Notes under the pieces: generated by a model | Told to the model about the DNA's origin: nothing | The model's input: only the letters and a program-made list of their open reading frames with translations | The model's database searches: none | Assembly (NCBI GenBank): GCA_016932615.1 | Contig: JAFGCN010000007.1 | Location: 62,001 to 126,000, forward strand | Source of the DNA: Candidatus Aenigmatarchaeota archaeon | GTDB lineage: Archaea > Aenigmatarchaeota > Aenigmatarchaeia > QMZS01 | Length of the DNA: 64,000 nucleotides | Direction of reading: 5' to 3' | Shown here: one piece after another, positions 35,393-44,386 of the stretch | Layout of the letters: every line of letters starts with the position of its first letter | Position numbering within the stretch: position 1 is the stretch's first letter | Position numbers and translations under genes: made by a program

Positions 35393-35983
35393 TCAAATCT
35401 TGGGCGGCTTTGTGGCCTTAGAGTTATATCTGCCAACCTCTACACCATATCCCTGCTCCCTGAAAAAAGCCGCAGTTTCATCGCTGTTGGTAAAGTCTGA
35501 CCTCATAATCCTGCCTTCATTAAGCCCTTCAAAGACCCCAAGCATAGCCGAGCCCACCCCCTTTTTTCTGGCACCCGGCTCTACCAGCATTCCAAACGAT
35601 ACCTCGCCGCTGCTGGAATCGGTTCTTATCGAATATATGGCCCCTATAGTAGCCCCAGCGCCCCCCTCACCATCCACTACATAAACATGAAATGGGTTGC
35701 GATAAGCAGTCTTCACATGAGCCAAATCCTCGCAGGAGTGGACATTGTGCAAAGCCAGAAAACTCCTTGCCGGCTCAGGCAATCTTCTGGGAACGCCTTC
35801 AGGGTCGGTAAGGTCAAGTATGGTTGTGCATGTGTTTGCCCCTGCCAGCAAGGCATTTAGCCCACGGTAGGTTTCAGTAAGGGCATTAAATGCCCGGTAT
35901 GTGCCCCCAGGAAACTTAGGCGTTGGGAGCGGCTCGACATGATAGGCCGACAGTTCTGGAGGCCGAGAAACTCCTTTTTTCAT
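35393..35983 (-). CDS. GNAT-family acetyltransferase
   Basis: 196 residues from ATG 35983. The C-terminal half has the GNAT pattern: a strand (GATIGAIYSIRTDSS), FGMLVEPGARKKGVGSAMLGVFE (Q/RxxGxG/A acetyl-CoA loop) and a final VGRYNSK. The N-terminal about 100 residues are not typical and may confer substrate binding. Substrate unknown. It is divergent from the glycogen synthase-like gene. Confidence 0.75.
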   Translation of the reverse strand: MKKGVSRPPELSAYHVEPLPTPKFPGGTYRAFNALTETYRGLNALLAGANTCTTILDLTDPEGVPRRLPEPARSFLALHNVHSCEDLAHVKTAYRNPFHVYVVDGEGGAGATIGAIYSIRTDSSSGEVSFGMLVEPGARKKGVGSAMLGVFEGLNEGRIMRSDFTNSDETAAFFREQGYGVEVGRYNSKATKPPKI

Positions 35984-36143
35984 ATTACCACAAATAAGAA
36001 AGCCCAGTCTTAAATAATCCCCTCCAAGTGCCCCCAAAGCAGCAAATTAATTGGGCAAATAATAAGCAACTCCCAAAATCCACTTTTGGCGGGAAAGTCA
36101 CCATCCTGCTACGGTTACAATAAAAATACTTTTGTAGTTTATT

Positions 36144-37985
36144 ATGGGTACGCAAGGAGTTCTAAGCGACTCTGGCGAGGAAAATTATATCCCCCTGAAA
36201 ACTTCTGCAAACTACCTGTTCGAGGTTTCCTGGGAAGTCTGCAACAAGGTGGGTGGGATATACACGGTAATAATGTCCAAAGTAGGGCCTATGAAAGAAT
36301 ATTATGGGAACCGATACTTCACGGTAGGCCCATTTTTCCCCAAGAAAATAGCAGGGGTTTTCGAGGAAAGGGCTCCCCCGGAAGAATTCAAGAGGGTCTT
36401 TGAAAAGCTTGAGCGGGAGGGCATAAAATGCTATTACGGCCGCTGGCTCATATCCGGAGAGCCAAACACAATACTCATAGATTATAGCGGGTTTACTGCA
36501 AAAACAAATGACATAAAAAACCAACTCTGGCAAAACTTCAGGATAGACTCCCTGGGAACCCAGTTCCATGATTTTGACGAGCCGATGGTATGGTCTTACG
36601 CCGCCGGAAAGCTTATCGAAACATTCAAAAACGAAGTGGACAGCAGCGTTGTAGTGGCACAGTTCCATGAGTGGCTGTCGGGAGGGGGACTCTTATACCT
36701 GAAGCAAAGGGGAGCGCCGGTAGCAACAGTATTTACGACGCACGCAACGATGCTTGGCAGATCCCTTAGCGGACACGACATCAGCATCTATGACAAGCTT
36801 GACGAGCTTGAGCCGGACAGGAAGGCATTCGAGTTTGGAATACAGGCAAAGCACCTTACAGAAAAGCAGTGCGCAATGAACGCCGACGCCTTTACTACAG
36901 TGAGCGAAACTACTGGGACGGAGGCAAGCTACCTTCTGGGCAAAAAGCCAGACATAATCCTCCCAAACGGGCTTGACATCAGCAAGTTCCCTACCTTTGA
37001 AGAGGGCTCCATAAAGCACAAGCTATACAAAGACAGGATGAAGGAATTCCTGCTCTACTACTTTTTCCCTTACCAATCGTTTGACCTCGAGCAGACGCTA
37101 TTTTACTTTCTCTGCAGCAGGTACGAGTTTCACGTAAAGGGGATGGACATTTACATAGAGGCCCTTGGAAGGGTAAATGAATGGCTCAAGAAAGAGGAAT
37201 CTGAAAAAACAATAGTGGCCTTCTTCTGGGTCCCTGGCAATGTCCGGGGCATAAAGCAGGAGCTTCTTGAAAACAAAACGCTTTTTGAGGATGTAAAGGA
37301 TGAAGTGGATGACCGGGCAAACGACATAAAAAACCGGGTGATAACTCTTCTGGTGTCCCAAAAGGAAGTAAACGAAAAAACCCTGTTCGAGCAGGACTTT
37401 TTGGAAAAGACCAAAAGAAGCGTCCTTAGCTTAATGAAAAGCGGGGTTCCCTCCCTTACAACTCACGACCTGTATGACGAACAGAGCGACACGATACTAA
37501 ACTCATTCAAAAATGCAGGATTGTTGAACCGCAAAGAAGATAGGGTAAAAGCAATATTCTATCCCATCTACCTATCCGGGGCAGACGGTCTCCTGGACCT
37601 GAGCTATTATGAAGCCATTCAGGGAGCGCACCTTGGAGTATTCCCTTCATTTTACGAGCCATGGGGATACACGCCCCTTGAAGCAGCAGCGCTTGGAGTG
37701 CCATCGGTTACAACTGACCTTTCCGGATTTGGAAGGTACATTAAAGAGAAGGGAAAGCGCAGCAAATACCCCGGAATTTATATACTCGAGAGGATGAACA
37801 AGAAAAGGGAGGAAGAAATCAGCGCGCTTTCCAGGATACTTTACGAGTACAGCCAGCTTTCAAAATCAGACCGGACCAAAAACAAGATAGAGGCAAAACG
37901 TCTTTCACTTCTGGCAGACTGGCAAAAGCTGGTGAGGCATTATATCGAAGCGCATAACCTTGCAGTCGGAAGGAGATTTTCCTGA
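36144..37985 (+). CDS. Eukaryote-type glycogen synthase (GT3 family)
   Basis: 613 residues. N-terminal ANYLFEVSWEVCNKVGGIYTVI is the GT3 glycogen synthase signature. Further GT3 blocks are VVAQFHEWLSGGGLLYLK, TVFTTHATMLGRSL, FTTVSETTGTEASYLLGKKP, ILPNGLDISKF and PSFYEPWGYTPLEAAALGVPS, followed by LSGFGRYI. It uses UDP-glucose to extend alpha-1,4-glucan. GT3 enzymes are typical of animals and fungi and patchy in prokaryotes. It has a TATA-like AATAAAAATAC about 28 bases before the ATG. No branching enzyme is nearby. Confidence 0.9.
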   Translation: MGTQGVLSDSGEENYIPLKTSANYLFEVSWEVCNKVGGIYTVIMSKVGPMKEYYGNRYFTVGPFFPKKIAGVFEERAPPEEFKRVFEKLEREGIKCYYGRWLISGEPNTILIDYSGFTAKTNDIKNQLWQNFRIDSLGTQFHDFDEPMVWSYAAGKLIETFKNEVDSSVVVAQFHEWLSGGGLLYLKQRGAPVATVFTTHATMLGRSLSGHDISIYDKLDELEPDRKAFEFGIQAKHLTEKQCAMNADAFTTVSETTGTEASYLLGKKPDIILPNGLDISKFPTFEEGSIKHKLYKDRMKEFLLYYFFPYQSFDLEQTLFYFLCSRYEFHVKGMDIYIEALGRVNEWLKKEESEKTIVAFFWVPGNVRGIKQELLENKTLFEDVKDEVDDRANDIKNRVITLLVSQKEVNEKTLFEQDFLEKTKRSVLSLMKSGVPSLTTHDLYDEQSDTILNSFKNAGLLNRKEDRVKAIFYPIYLSGADGLLDLSYYEAIQGAHLGVFPSFYEPWGYTPLEAAALGVPSVTTDLSGFGRYIKEKGKRSKYPGIYILERMNKKREEEISALSRILYEYSQLSKSDRTKNKIEAKRLSLLADWQKLVRHYIEAHNLAVGRRFS

Positions 37986-38025
37986 GCGAGAGCATTTTTC
38001 TTTGGTTTTTCCAAGCAAATTCAAA

Positions 38026-39384
38026 TTAAGACCTTTTTCTGTATTTCTCTCTATGTAACGGGCCATTGTTTTTGTCCCCGTCAACAAGGTTTCCTGACTC
38101 ATCAAAGATTGCATATGAGATCCTCTTTCCCGCCTCGAAAAGAGCGTCATATGGGCCTGCTTGTTTTGGAGAATATCGGTAATTCTTTGGCGCAAAAGCA
38201 ATCCTGCGGCTTTCCCTTATCAGCACCTCAGACTCGTCTATGAAGTACTCAAAGAATTTTATCCAGAAAGGCCCTATAATAAGAGAAATTGCGATAACCT
38301 GAATTACGAGCTGATAGCTGCTCTGGGTAATGAGCTGGTTTCCAAGCCCAATTGCTGCCAGGACAAAACTGAATTCCCCAATCTGCGCAAGAAGAGAGCC
38401 GCCGTACAAGCTCGTGCGCCAGGACTCACCGCTCCACTTGAAAATCAGGGCATTAAGGAAACTGTTGGTAAAAAACACCAGCATGAGCATAATCACCACT
38501 GTAGGAAACTCTGAGGCAAGAAACTTCAGGTCGATAAGAAGCCCGATGGACATGAAGAAAATTGCGATAAACAGAATCTTGAACGGCTCCAAACTCTGCT
38601 GAACCCAGCGGGTTTCCCTGGTCGAAGCGATGAAAATTCCTGCGACAAAAGCGCCAAGGGCCGCAGAAAGGTGAAAAAATTCGCTAAGAGACGCTATGCC
38701 TAAACTGAACACGATTGAAGCAAGAACCTGCATCTCCGGGTCGCCCTTAAACCTATCGCTGAAAGGCAGAACCACTTCCCTCTTTCTCATTATCCAAAGG
38801 ACAAATGCAAGCGCAAAAAGGCACCCGAAAATCTGCAAGCTCAAAATTCCCCTGCTTACCGCCTCACCAGTCATCAGGGAAAGGACAATTATCATAGGTA
38901 TTACCGCCAGGTCCTGGACAATCAATATGCTTAAAACGTCCTGCCCGATTTTGCTGTCAACCTCTTTTCTTGCCTCCAGAATCTTCACGACAACTGCAGT
39001 GCTGCTCAAGCTTATGACAAAGCCAAGCAGGATAATCATGCCCATCGGCCAGCCAAGAATAAGCCCGAAAAACCAGACCACCAGAACGCTCAGGAGAATC
39101 TGGAAAAAGGTGCCAAGTATTGCTATCCTCCAGCGCGTCACAAGCTCTGAAGGAGAAACGCTGAGCCCTATGAAAAAAAGTAGGAAGACAACACCAATGT
39201 TTCCAAGACTCGTTACCGCCTCTGTGTCGGTGATTACCTTAAGCCCAAAAGGCCCAAGGATAAGCCCTGTAAGGATGTAGGCAATTACCGACGGCTGCCT
39301 GAAGTACCTCAGGATAGCGCCCAGCACCAATGCAAGGAAGCTAAGCGTTACTAGAACGAGAAGATACGCGTCTCCGCCGACCAT
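38026..39384 (-). CDS. CPA2-family cation:proton antiporter
   Basis: 452 residues with 12-13 transmembrane segments. Family features: GAILRYFRQPSVIAYILTG, VVFLLFFIGLSVSPSEL, LSSTAVVVKILEARKEV, QDLAVIPMIIVLS and ALGAFVAGIFIAST. This is the Na+/K+:H+ (KefB/NhaS-like) class. There is no RCK/TrkA-N domain; instead, a short cytoplasmic tail of about 65 residues (SPKQAGPYDALF). It would exchange monovalent cations for protons. Confidence 0.9.
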   Translation of the reverse strand: MVGGDAYLLVLVTLSFLALVLGAILRYFRQPSVIAYILTGLILGPFGLKVITDTEAVTSLGNIGVVFLLFFIGLSVSPSELVTRWRIAILGTFFQILLSVLVVWFFGLILGWPMGMIILLGFVISLSSTAVVVKILEARKEVDSKIGQDVLSILIVQDLAVIPMIIVLSLMTGEAVSRGILSLQIFGCLFALAFVLWIMRKREVVLPFSDRFKGDPEMQVLASIVFSLGIASLSEFFHLSAALGAFVAGIFIASTRETRWVQQSLEPFKILFIAIFFMSIGLLIDLKFLASEFPTVVIMLMLVFFTNSFLNALIFKWSGESWRTSLYGGSLLAQIGEFSFVLAAIGLGNQLITQSSYQLVIQVIAISLIIGPFWIKFFEYFIDESEVLIRESRRIAFAPKNYRYSPKQAGPYDALFEAGKRISYAIFDESGNLVDGDKNNGPLHREKYRKRS

Positions 39385-39423
39385 TCATATACTTCTTAGT
39401 AAACTTTAGGTTTTCCTACTATT

Positions 39424-40461
39424 ATGGACATAAAGACAAGAAAAGACGACCACATAAGAATCTGCCTTGAAGAGGAAGTAGAGCATAGATATAATTACTG
39501 GGACGATATAATCCTGAAGCACCACGCACTTCCTGACTTTGATTTTGTTGAGGTTTCAAGCGAAACAACGTTCCTTGGAAAAAAGCTTGGCGCGCCCATC
39601 CTGATTGGCGCCATAAGCGGCGGAATCGAAAAGGCGGGGGGGCTTAACGAGATGCTTGCAAAAAGCGCGTGTGAAAGGAAAATCGGGCTTTGCATCGGCT
39701 CGCAAAGGCCGCTTTTGAAGCTCAGGGGAGATAAAGATGCTCTCAAAAGCTACAGTGTCGTTAAAAATTATGATTTGCCGCTTGTAATCGGAAATATCGG
39801 GGCGCCACAGCTTCCCGCGCTTTGCGCGCCCGACACAGACCTGCTCTTTGAAAGCATCGGGGCGGATTTCCTGGCAGTTCACCTGAACTACCCTCAGGAA
39901 ATTGCCCAACCCGAAGGCGACCTTAATGCGCGCGGCGTTCTTGAAAAAATCTGCGAGATTGCAAAGTCCTACCCCGTCATCGTAAAGGAAGTCGGCTTTG
40001 GCATATCGGGGGAGGTTGCGCTCAAGCTGAAAGACGCAGGAGTAAAAGCAATCGATGTTTCGGGAACATCGGGCACAAACTGGGTCATGGTCGAGTACTA
40101 CCGGTCAAAAAGCGTAAAGTCCAAAAGGAAAATGAAAATTGCCGAAACTTTCAGAAACTGGGGAATTCCTGCACCCATCTGCCTGACGGAATGCAGAAAA
40201 ACAGGCCTGCCACTTATTGCTTCATCCGGCATAAGAAACGGGCTGGATGCTGCCAAAGCGCTTACAGTTGGCGCATCCGCAGTCTCAATTGCACGGCCAA
40301 TCCTGAAAGCGGCTATGGCCGGAAAAGACGCGCTGGACGAGTATCTTGACGCCACAATCGAGGAGCTGAAAATCGCAATGTTTCTTACGAACTCTGTCGG
40401 CGTGAAGGATTTGAGAAAGGCAAAGTTCTGGACGGTTGGAAAACTCAAAGAAATTATTTAG
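39424..40461 (+). CDS. fni: Isopentenyl-diphosphate delta-isomerase, type 2
   Basis: 345 residues. Type 2 (FMN-dependent) motifs: RKDDHIRICLEEEVEHR, PILIGAISGGI, GLCIGSQRPLL, VIGNIGAPQL, LAVHLNYPQEIAQPEGD, VKEVGFGIS, IDVSGTSGTNW and SSGIRNGLDAAKAL. It interconverts isopentenyl and dimethylallyl diphosphate for archaeal lipids. Together with HMG-CoA reductase at 53.5 kb it shows a mevalonate-based isoprenoid route. Confidence 0.95.
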   Translation: MDIKTRKDDHIRICLEEEVEHRYNYWDDIILKHHALPDFDFVEVSSETTFLGKKLGAPILIGAISGGIEKAGGLNEMLAKSACERKIGLCIGSQRPLLKLRGDKDALKSYSVVKNYDLPLVIGNIGAPQLPALCAPDTDLLFESIGADFLAVHLNYPQEIAQPEGDLNARGVLEKICEIAKSYPVIVKEVGFGISGEVALKLKDAGVKAIDVSGTSGTNWVMVEYYRSKSVKSKRKMKIAETFRNWGIPAPICLTECRKTGLPLIASSGIRNGLDAAKALTVGASAVSIARPILKAAMAGKDALDEYLDATIEELKIAMFLTNSVGVKDLRKAKFWTVGKLKEII

Positions 40462-40488
40462 TAGCTACTCCTTTCAGGCAAACCCTTG

Positions 40489-40499
40489 AAATATATAAT
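40489..40499 (+). promoter_or_regulatory. TATA element for the 47-residue peptide gene
   Basis: AAATATATAAT lies 16-26 bases before ATG 40515. It marks the small gene as independently transcribed and probably leaderless. Confidence 0.45.
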
Positions 40500-40514
40500 C
40501 TCAGTAGCCAGATT

Positions 40515-40658
40515 ATGGAACCAACTGGCAAGAAATACCCTGGAAAAAGCAATAAGCACTTAATACTGGCCATTGCGGGTTTAGCAATTTTGACCTTGGT
40601 AATTGTTTACCTAAGTTACAGCCCATATGCAGAATATCTTTGGTTTTTGCCAAAGTAA
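40515..40658 (+). CDS. 47-residue single-TM membrane peptide
   Basis: ATG 40515 to TAA 40656-40658. A basic N-terminus (MEPTGKKYPGKSNKH) is followed by one transmembrane helix (LILAIAGLAILTLVIVYLSY) and a short aromatic tail ending PK. A TATA-like element lies at the leaderless distance. The basic-in orientation suggests the N-terminus is cytoplasmic. No family is recognised. Confidence 0.55.
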   Translation: MEPTGKKYPGKSNKHLILAIAGLAILTLVIVYLSYSPYAEYLWFLPK

Positions 40659-40731
40659 ATACTTGACTAAAGCAAGTGGAGGGCTATTCTTAGAGCTACT
40701 TTTCAATAAGATCCTTCAACAAAATGCAATG

Positions 40732-41358
40732 CTAGGACTTAGACGCAAAAACGCTGATCCAGGTTCCATTGTTTTTGTTTTTTACCAAAACCTTCTCCAC
40801 CTTAAATCCCGCTGAACCTAGCAACGCTTCAAATTCTTCCCGTGTGTAGAACGCAAAGAATTTCGCGCTTCCGTTGTAATAATCCTTCCTTACGAACTTT
40901 TCTCCCTCTCCCTGCTTTACTGAAATAAACATGAGGCCGCCCGACTTTAGAATTCTGCTAAATCCCTCCAGGGTGGATTTTGCCTGGTTTTTTGGTATGT
41001 GCAGAAAAGAAGCGGTCGCCCATAATCCGTCAAAGGAACTGCCCGGAAAATCCATATGCCTCATGTCCATGAAAATAACCTTGGCCTGGGGCACATTTTT
41101 CCGGGCAATCTCAAGAAATGCTTTCGACAGTTCTATTGCCGTTACATCAAGCCCTTTTTCAGAAAAATACTTTGCGTCCCGTCCGGGACCGCACCCAATG
41201 TCAAGAACTCTTTTTCCGGGAACGCGCGCCACAAACTCGTCCATAATCTCCCTGAACTCTTCAAGCCCCGACCAGCCCTCACCATATATTTCATCGTAGG
41301 TTTCGGCGTAGCCGTCATAAGTTTTTATCGTATCCGGTACAGGGTCTTTTGGTTCCAT
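40732..41358 (-). CDS. Class I SAM-dependent methyltransferase
   Basis: 208 residues. N-terminal YDGYAETYDEIYG, motif I VLDIGCGPGRDAKYFSEKG, then AIELSKAFL, VIFMDMRHMDFPGSSFDGL, and LKSGGLMFISVKQGEGE with a C-terminal YTREEFEALLGSAGF. Small-molecule methyltransferase of the UbiE/type-11 class. The substrate is unknown. It is transcribed away from the HerA-like gene. Confidence 0.85.
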   Translation of the reverse strand: MEPKDPVPDTIKTYDGYAETYDEIYGEGWSGLEEFREIMDEFVARVPGKRVLDIGCGPGRDAKYFSEKGLDVTAIELSKAFLEIARKNVPQAKVIFMDMRHMDFPGSSFDGLWATASFLHIPKNQAKSTLEGFSRILKSGGLMFISVKQGEGEKFVRKDYYNGSAKFFAFYTREEFEALLGSAGFKVEKVLVKNKNNGTWISVFASKS

Positions 41359-41402
41359 ATAGAAGGTAGAGTTTCTTTTCCTAAAAAGAAAAAGATTCAG
41401 TT

Positions 41403-42659
41403 ATGCCAGAGATTATTGCCGGCAGAGACTGGGAAGACCTTAAGAAGTATGGAACCAAGGGGACGATTACTATTGGGAAAAACATTGTAGGCACCGGAGC
41501 TGAAGTTCACCTTACCACACCCATCATGGTCGATGTCCTTCGGCCACACGTCGTAGTCATTGTCGGCAAAAGGGGAACCGGAAAGTCCTATACTAGCCAG
41601 ATTTTTGCAGAGGAAATGACAAAGCTTCCTGACGAAGTCCGGCTGAACCTGTGCGTCATCTCAATAGACACGCAGGGAATCTTCTGGACAATGCGCTACC
41701 CCAACCACAAGCAAAGGGACCTCCTCTATGAATGGGGGCTGAAGCCCGAAAGCTTCGAGGCCTTCGAGTACGTACCTGTCGGCCATGTTAAAAAGTTCGA
41801 GGAAATGGGCGTAATTGTCGATGGCGGGTTTTCCTTCCGACCTAATGACCTCAACGCAAACGACTGGTGTTATACCTTCGGTCTTGCGGAAAACGACCTC
41901 GACGGAATCCTGCTTTCAAGGGTCGTAAACAAGATGCAGGGCAGCTACTCGATAACTGACATTGTCGAGCAGATAAGAAAAGAAGAGTTTGACGATAAGA
42001 TCCGGGTAAAGCTCGAGAACATGTTCCTTAACGCAAACGACTGGGGAATTTTCTCACAGGACGGGATGGACATCTATGAATTCCTCAAGCCCGGAAAAGT
42101 TGTCATCTTTGATGTTTCCATGTTTGGCGGCGGAGTCGGCTGGAACGTAAAGAGTCTTGTCGTCGGGCTTCTTATGAAAAAAGTTTATGAAGCAAGGGTT
42201 CTTGCAAGAAGGGAGGAAGAGCTTGCGACAATAGAGGACTCTGAAGACAAGAAGAGAAAAGTGCCGCTCTGCTGGCTTATGACTGACGAGGCGCATAACT
42301 TCATACCTTCCGAAGGCTCGACTGCGTCTTCCGACATAATACTTACAATCATCAGGCAGGGCCGTCAGCCGGGAATCTCCCAGTTGTTCATCACCCAGAT
42401 GCCCGACAAGCTTCACCCCGATGTGCTTGCCCAGGCAGATGTTGTTATTTCCCACCGGCTTACCTCCCAAAGAGACATTGACGCGCTAAAAGCAATAATG
42501 CAGACCTACATGCTCTACTCGATTGAAAAATACCTTGACGAACTCCCTAAACTAAAGGGGGTTGCGCTGATCCTTGACGATAACTCAGAGAGGATGTACA
42601 AGATAAGGGTCCGGCCAAGGCAGTCCTGGCACGGCGGAGAAAGCCCTGTTGCGCTCTAG
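41403..42659 (+). CDS. HerA-like ATPase (FtsK/HerA superfamily)
   Basis: 418 residues. An N-terminal beta-barrel-like piece (GTITIGKNIVGTGAEVHLT) is followed by Walker A VIVGKRGTGKSYTSQIFAEE near residue 54, a Walker B-like CWLMTDEAHNFIP, and IIRQGRQPGISQLFITQMP with SHRLTSQRDIDAL. This is the HerA/DUF87 pattern. Archaeal HerA acts with NurA in DNA end resection, but no NurA gene is adjacent and the protein is shorter than typical HerA, so a translocase of another role is possible. Confidence 0.82.
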   Translation: MPEIIAGRDWEDLKKYGTKGTITIGKNIVGTGAEVHLTTPIMVDVLRPHVVVIVGKRGTGKSYTSQIFAEEMTKLPDEVRLNLCVISIDTQGIFWTMRYPNHKQRDLLYEWGLKPESFEAFEYVPVGHVKKFEEMGVIVDGGFSFRPNDLNANDWCYTFGLAENDLDGILLSRVVNKMQGSYSITDIVEQIRKEEFDDKIRVKLENMFLNANDWGIFSQDGMDIYEFLKPGKVVIFDVSMFGGGVGWNVKSLVVGLLMKKVYEARVLARREEELATIEDSEDKKRKVPLCWLMTDEAHNFIPSEGSTASSDIILTIIRQGRQPGISQLFITQMPDKLHPDVLAQADVVISHRLTSQRDIDALKAIMQTYMLYSIEKYLDELPKLKGVALILDDNSERMYKIRVRPRQSWHGGESPVAL

Positions 42660-42707
42660 AGGGCAATTACAAGCAATACTAACTATATTATAAATACCAG
42701 CTAGTTT

Positions 42708-43364
42708 ATGGACTGGAAGATTCCTGCCACAATAATGATACTCTTGGTGATACTTGGCATTGGGGCAATACCTCTCTTTTCACCCGACTTTGGGACAAGC
42801 TTTGGCAGAAGCTTTTCCTCAATAGATGACATTGCCGGCTCCTTTTTTGAAAAGCAGCTTGAGTTCGAGGACAATGTCGCTTTCTCTATGAGCGCAAAAG
42901 AAGTCCCAAAAATAAACACGCTTCTCCCGACGACGCTTTATCTGGACTCGAGCAAAAGCTATGAAATCCTGACCGACGGCAAAAATCTTACGCTGAAGGG
43001 CCTCCTCACAATCAACGGCTTCAAGGGGGACATAGACTTCAATGAAGGAAAAATCCTCGGAACATGCGACGGGATTGAAACCGAGTTTTTCGGCCTTGAC
43101 GGCAAAATGGGAATCTCCATAGAAGGCCAGAGCTTCGACGAAATAGCAGTAAGCGATATCAAGATTACCCAGATTGACGTTAATGACGGCACGATAAGTA
43201 CCACAAGGCCGCAGGTTATGGAGGCAAAGGTCGATACGGGTGCAAAAATCTACGGCTTTGTCGGAAAAATCACCTACAGCAAGGGAACTGCGCAGCTTGA
43301 AGGCATAAGCTCCCTCATAAAGGCAAACAGCTTAACCATTGGGCTAAATGAGGCAAAGAAATAG
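42708..43364 (+). CDS. Membrane-anchored or secreted beta-rich protein of unknown function
   Basis: 218 residues. A signal-anchor helix at about 5-25 is followed by a long beta-rich region with no Cys pairs (one Cys). The segment LTINGFKGDIDFNEGKILG followed by related strands suggests a beta-solenoid-like fold. It follows the HerA-like gene by 48 bases on the same strand but has its own TATA-like tract (TATTATAAATA). Confidence 0.55.
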   Translation: MDWKIPATIMILLVILGIGAIPLFSPDFGTSFGRSFSSIDDIAGSFFEKQLEFEDNVAFSMSAKEVPKINTLLPTTLYLDSSKSYEILTDGKNLTLKGLLTINGFKGDIDFNEGKILGTCDGIETEFFGLDGKMGISIEGQSFDEIAVSDIKITQIDVNDGTISTTRPQVMEAKVDTGAKIYGFVGKITYSKGTAQLEGISSLIKANSLTIGLNEAKK

Positions 43365-43393
43365 CGGGTTGACTTTCAGCGAGCAGTGCCGGG

Positions 43394-43765
43394 CTAAACC
43401 CTCAGGACGCGATAATGCACTTTTCCCTCCCTTACAAGCCCCCTTACCATCTTTTCCCTTTCAGTGAGTTTTGCCTCCCCCGACTTCACTTCAAGCAGGA
43501 CAATGCCCCGCGGCGAGTTTTCCGCAAGCCCATCAAAAACCACAAAGTCCACAGGAGAGCCAAGAAAACGGACATCCGTAGGGTTATAGCCAAAATCGGG
43601 CAAAACAGGCGCAAGCTGCTCTCGGAACTTGCCTTCCAGGACCGCCCTGCTCTTTTCGATAGCATCCTGCCTTATTTCGCGCTCCTTCATGAGCCGGCTG
43701 GCGAGAATAGCCAAAAGGAAGAGGTTTGAAAGCCCCAAAAGGGCTATAAGCCCCCATTCGTTCAT
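43394..43765 (-). CDS. Membrane-tethered Holliday-junction-resolvase-related endonuclease
   Basis: 123 residues. An N-terminal membrane helix (LIALLGLSNLFLLAILA) precedes a PD-(D/E)XK core: GSPVDFVVFDGL (Asp), then GIVLLEVKSGEAKL (E-x-K). This fits the family described as endonuclease related to archaeal Holliday junction resolvase. The membrane anchor is typical of that family. Substrate unknown. Only 25 bases separate its start from the divergent eL42 gene. Confidence 0.8.
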   Translation of the reverse strand: MNEWGLIALLGLSNLFLLAILASRLMKEREIRQDAIEKSRAVLEGKFREQLAPVLPDFGYNPTDVRFLGSPVDFVVFDGLAENSPRGIVLLEVKSGEAKLTEREKMVRGLVREGKVHYRVLRV

Positions 43766-43790
43766 AATTTATATTTTGCTTCAGTATTTT

Positions 43791-44069
43791 ATGAAAATAC
43801 CGAAAGTCCAGCGCAGGTACTGCAAAAAATGCAAGAAATACACCGAACAAAAGGTAAAGAGAGTTAAAAACAAGCCCAGGCGAACCCTGGCCATAGGGCA
43901 GAGGAGATACCTTCGAAAAATGGTAGGTTACGGCGGCTTTCCAAAGAAGAACCCCAAGGGAAGGGGAAAACCCACTACAAAACTGGACCTAAGGTACGAG
44001 TGCAAGGAGTGCAAAAAGCAGAACATTATCGGCTCCGGCTTTAGGATCAAGAAGGTTGAATTCGTATAG
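43791..44069 (+). CDS. rpl44e: Ribosomal protein eL42 (L44e)
   Basis: 92 residues from ATG 43791. Zinc-binding pattern RRYCKKCKKYTEQKV near residue 10 and LRYECKECKKQNI near residue 70, with GQRRYLRKMVGYGGFPKKNP between them. Large-subunit protein near the E site. eS27, which often follows in archaea, is absent here; a winged-helix-like gene follows instead. Confidence 0.95.
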   Translation: MKIPKVQRRYCKKCKKYTEQKVKRVKNKPRRTLAIGQRRYLRKMVGYGGFPKKNPKGRGKPTTKLDLRYECKECKKQNIIGSGFRIKKVEFV

Positions 44070-44091
44070 TTTTCTTAAAGAGGTTTGAAAT

Positions 44092-44376
44092 ATGGGAGGT
44101 CGTAATGGTGGAAAACTAACCGCAGACAACAACCCAACAGCTCTCTTAAGAGACCCTCTTGCAAGAGAGGTACTTGGCAGAGTTATAGATGGCGATAAGG
44201 GAATACCACGAGTAGACATTTATAAAAGCTTTCCTGGCAAAGGCCATGACCAAATAGATAGCTACCTGAGAAGACTGAAGGGTGCTGGTTATATCGGGTT
44301 TGATGGAGATTCTGTTTATGCCGAAAACTCGGCCTTGACCTACTTCAGAAGATATCGTGAGAAATTCGACAGGTGA
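44092..44376 (+). CDS. Small winged-helix-like protein
   Basis: 94 residues. The middle (GIPRVDIYKSFPGKGHDQIDSYLRRLK plus GAGYIGFDGD) looks like a helix-turn-helix followed by a wing. A GAGGT ribosome binding site at 44080-44084 and a 22-base gap show it is translated from the eL42 transcript. Likely a small DNA-binding regulator; the target is unknown. Confidence 0.55.
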   Translation: MGGRNGGKLTADNNPTALLRDPLAREVLGRVIDGDKGIPRVDIYKSFPGKGHDQIDSYLRRLKGAGYIGFDGDSVYAENSALTYFRRYREKFDR

Positions 44377-44386
44377 GTATCCCAAA

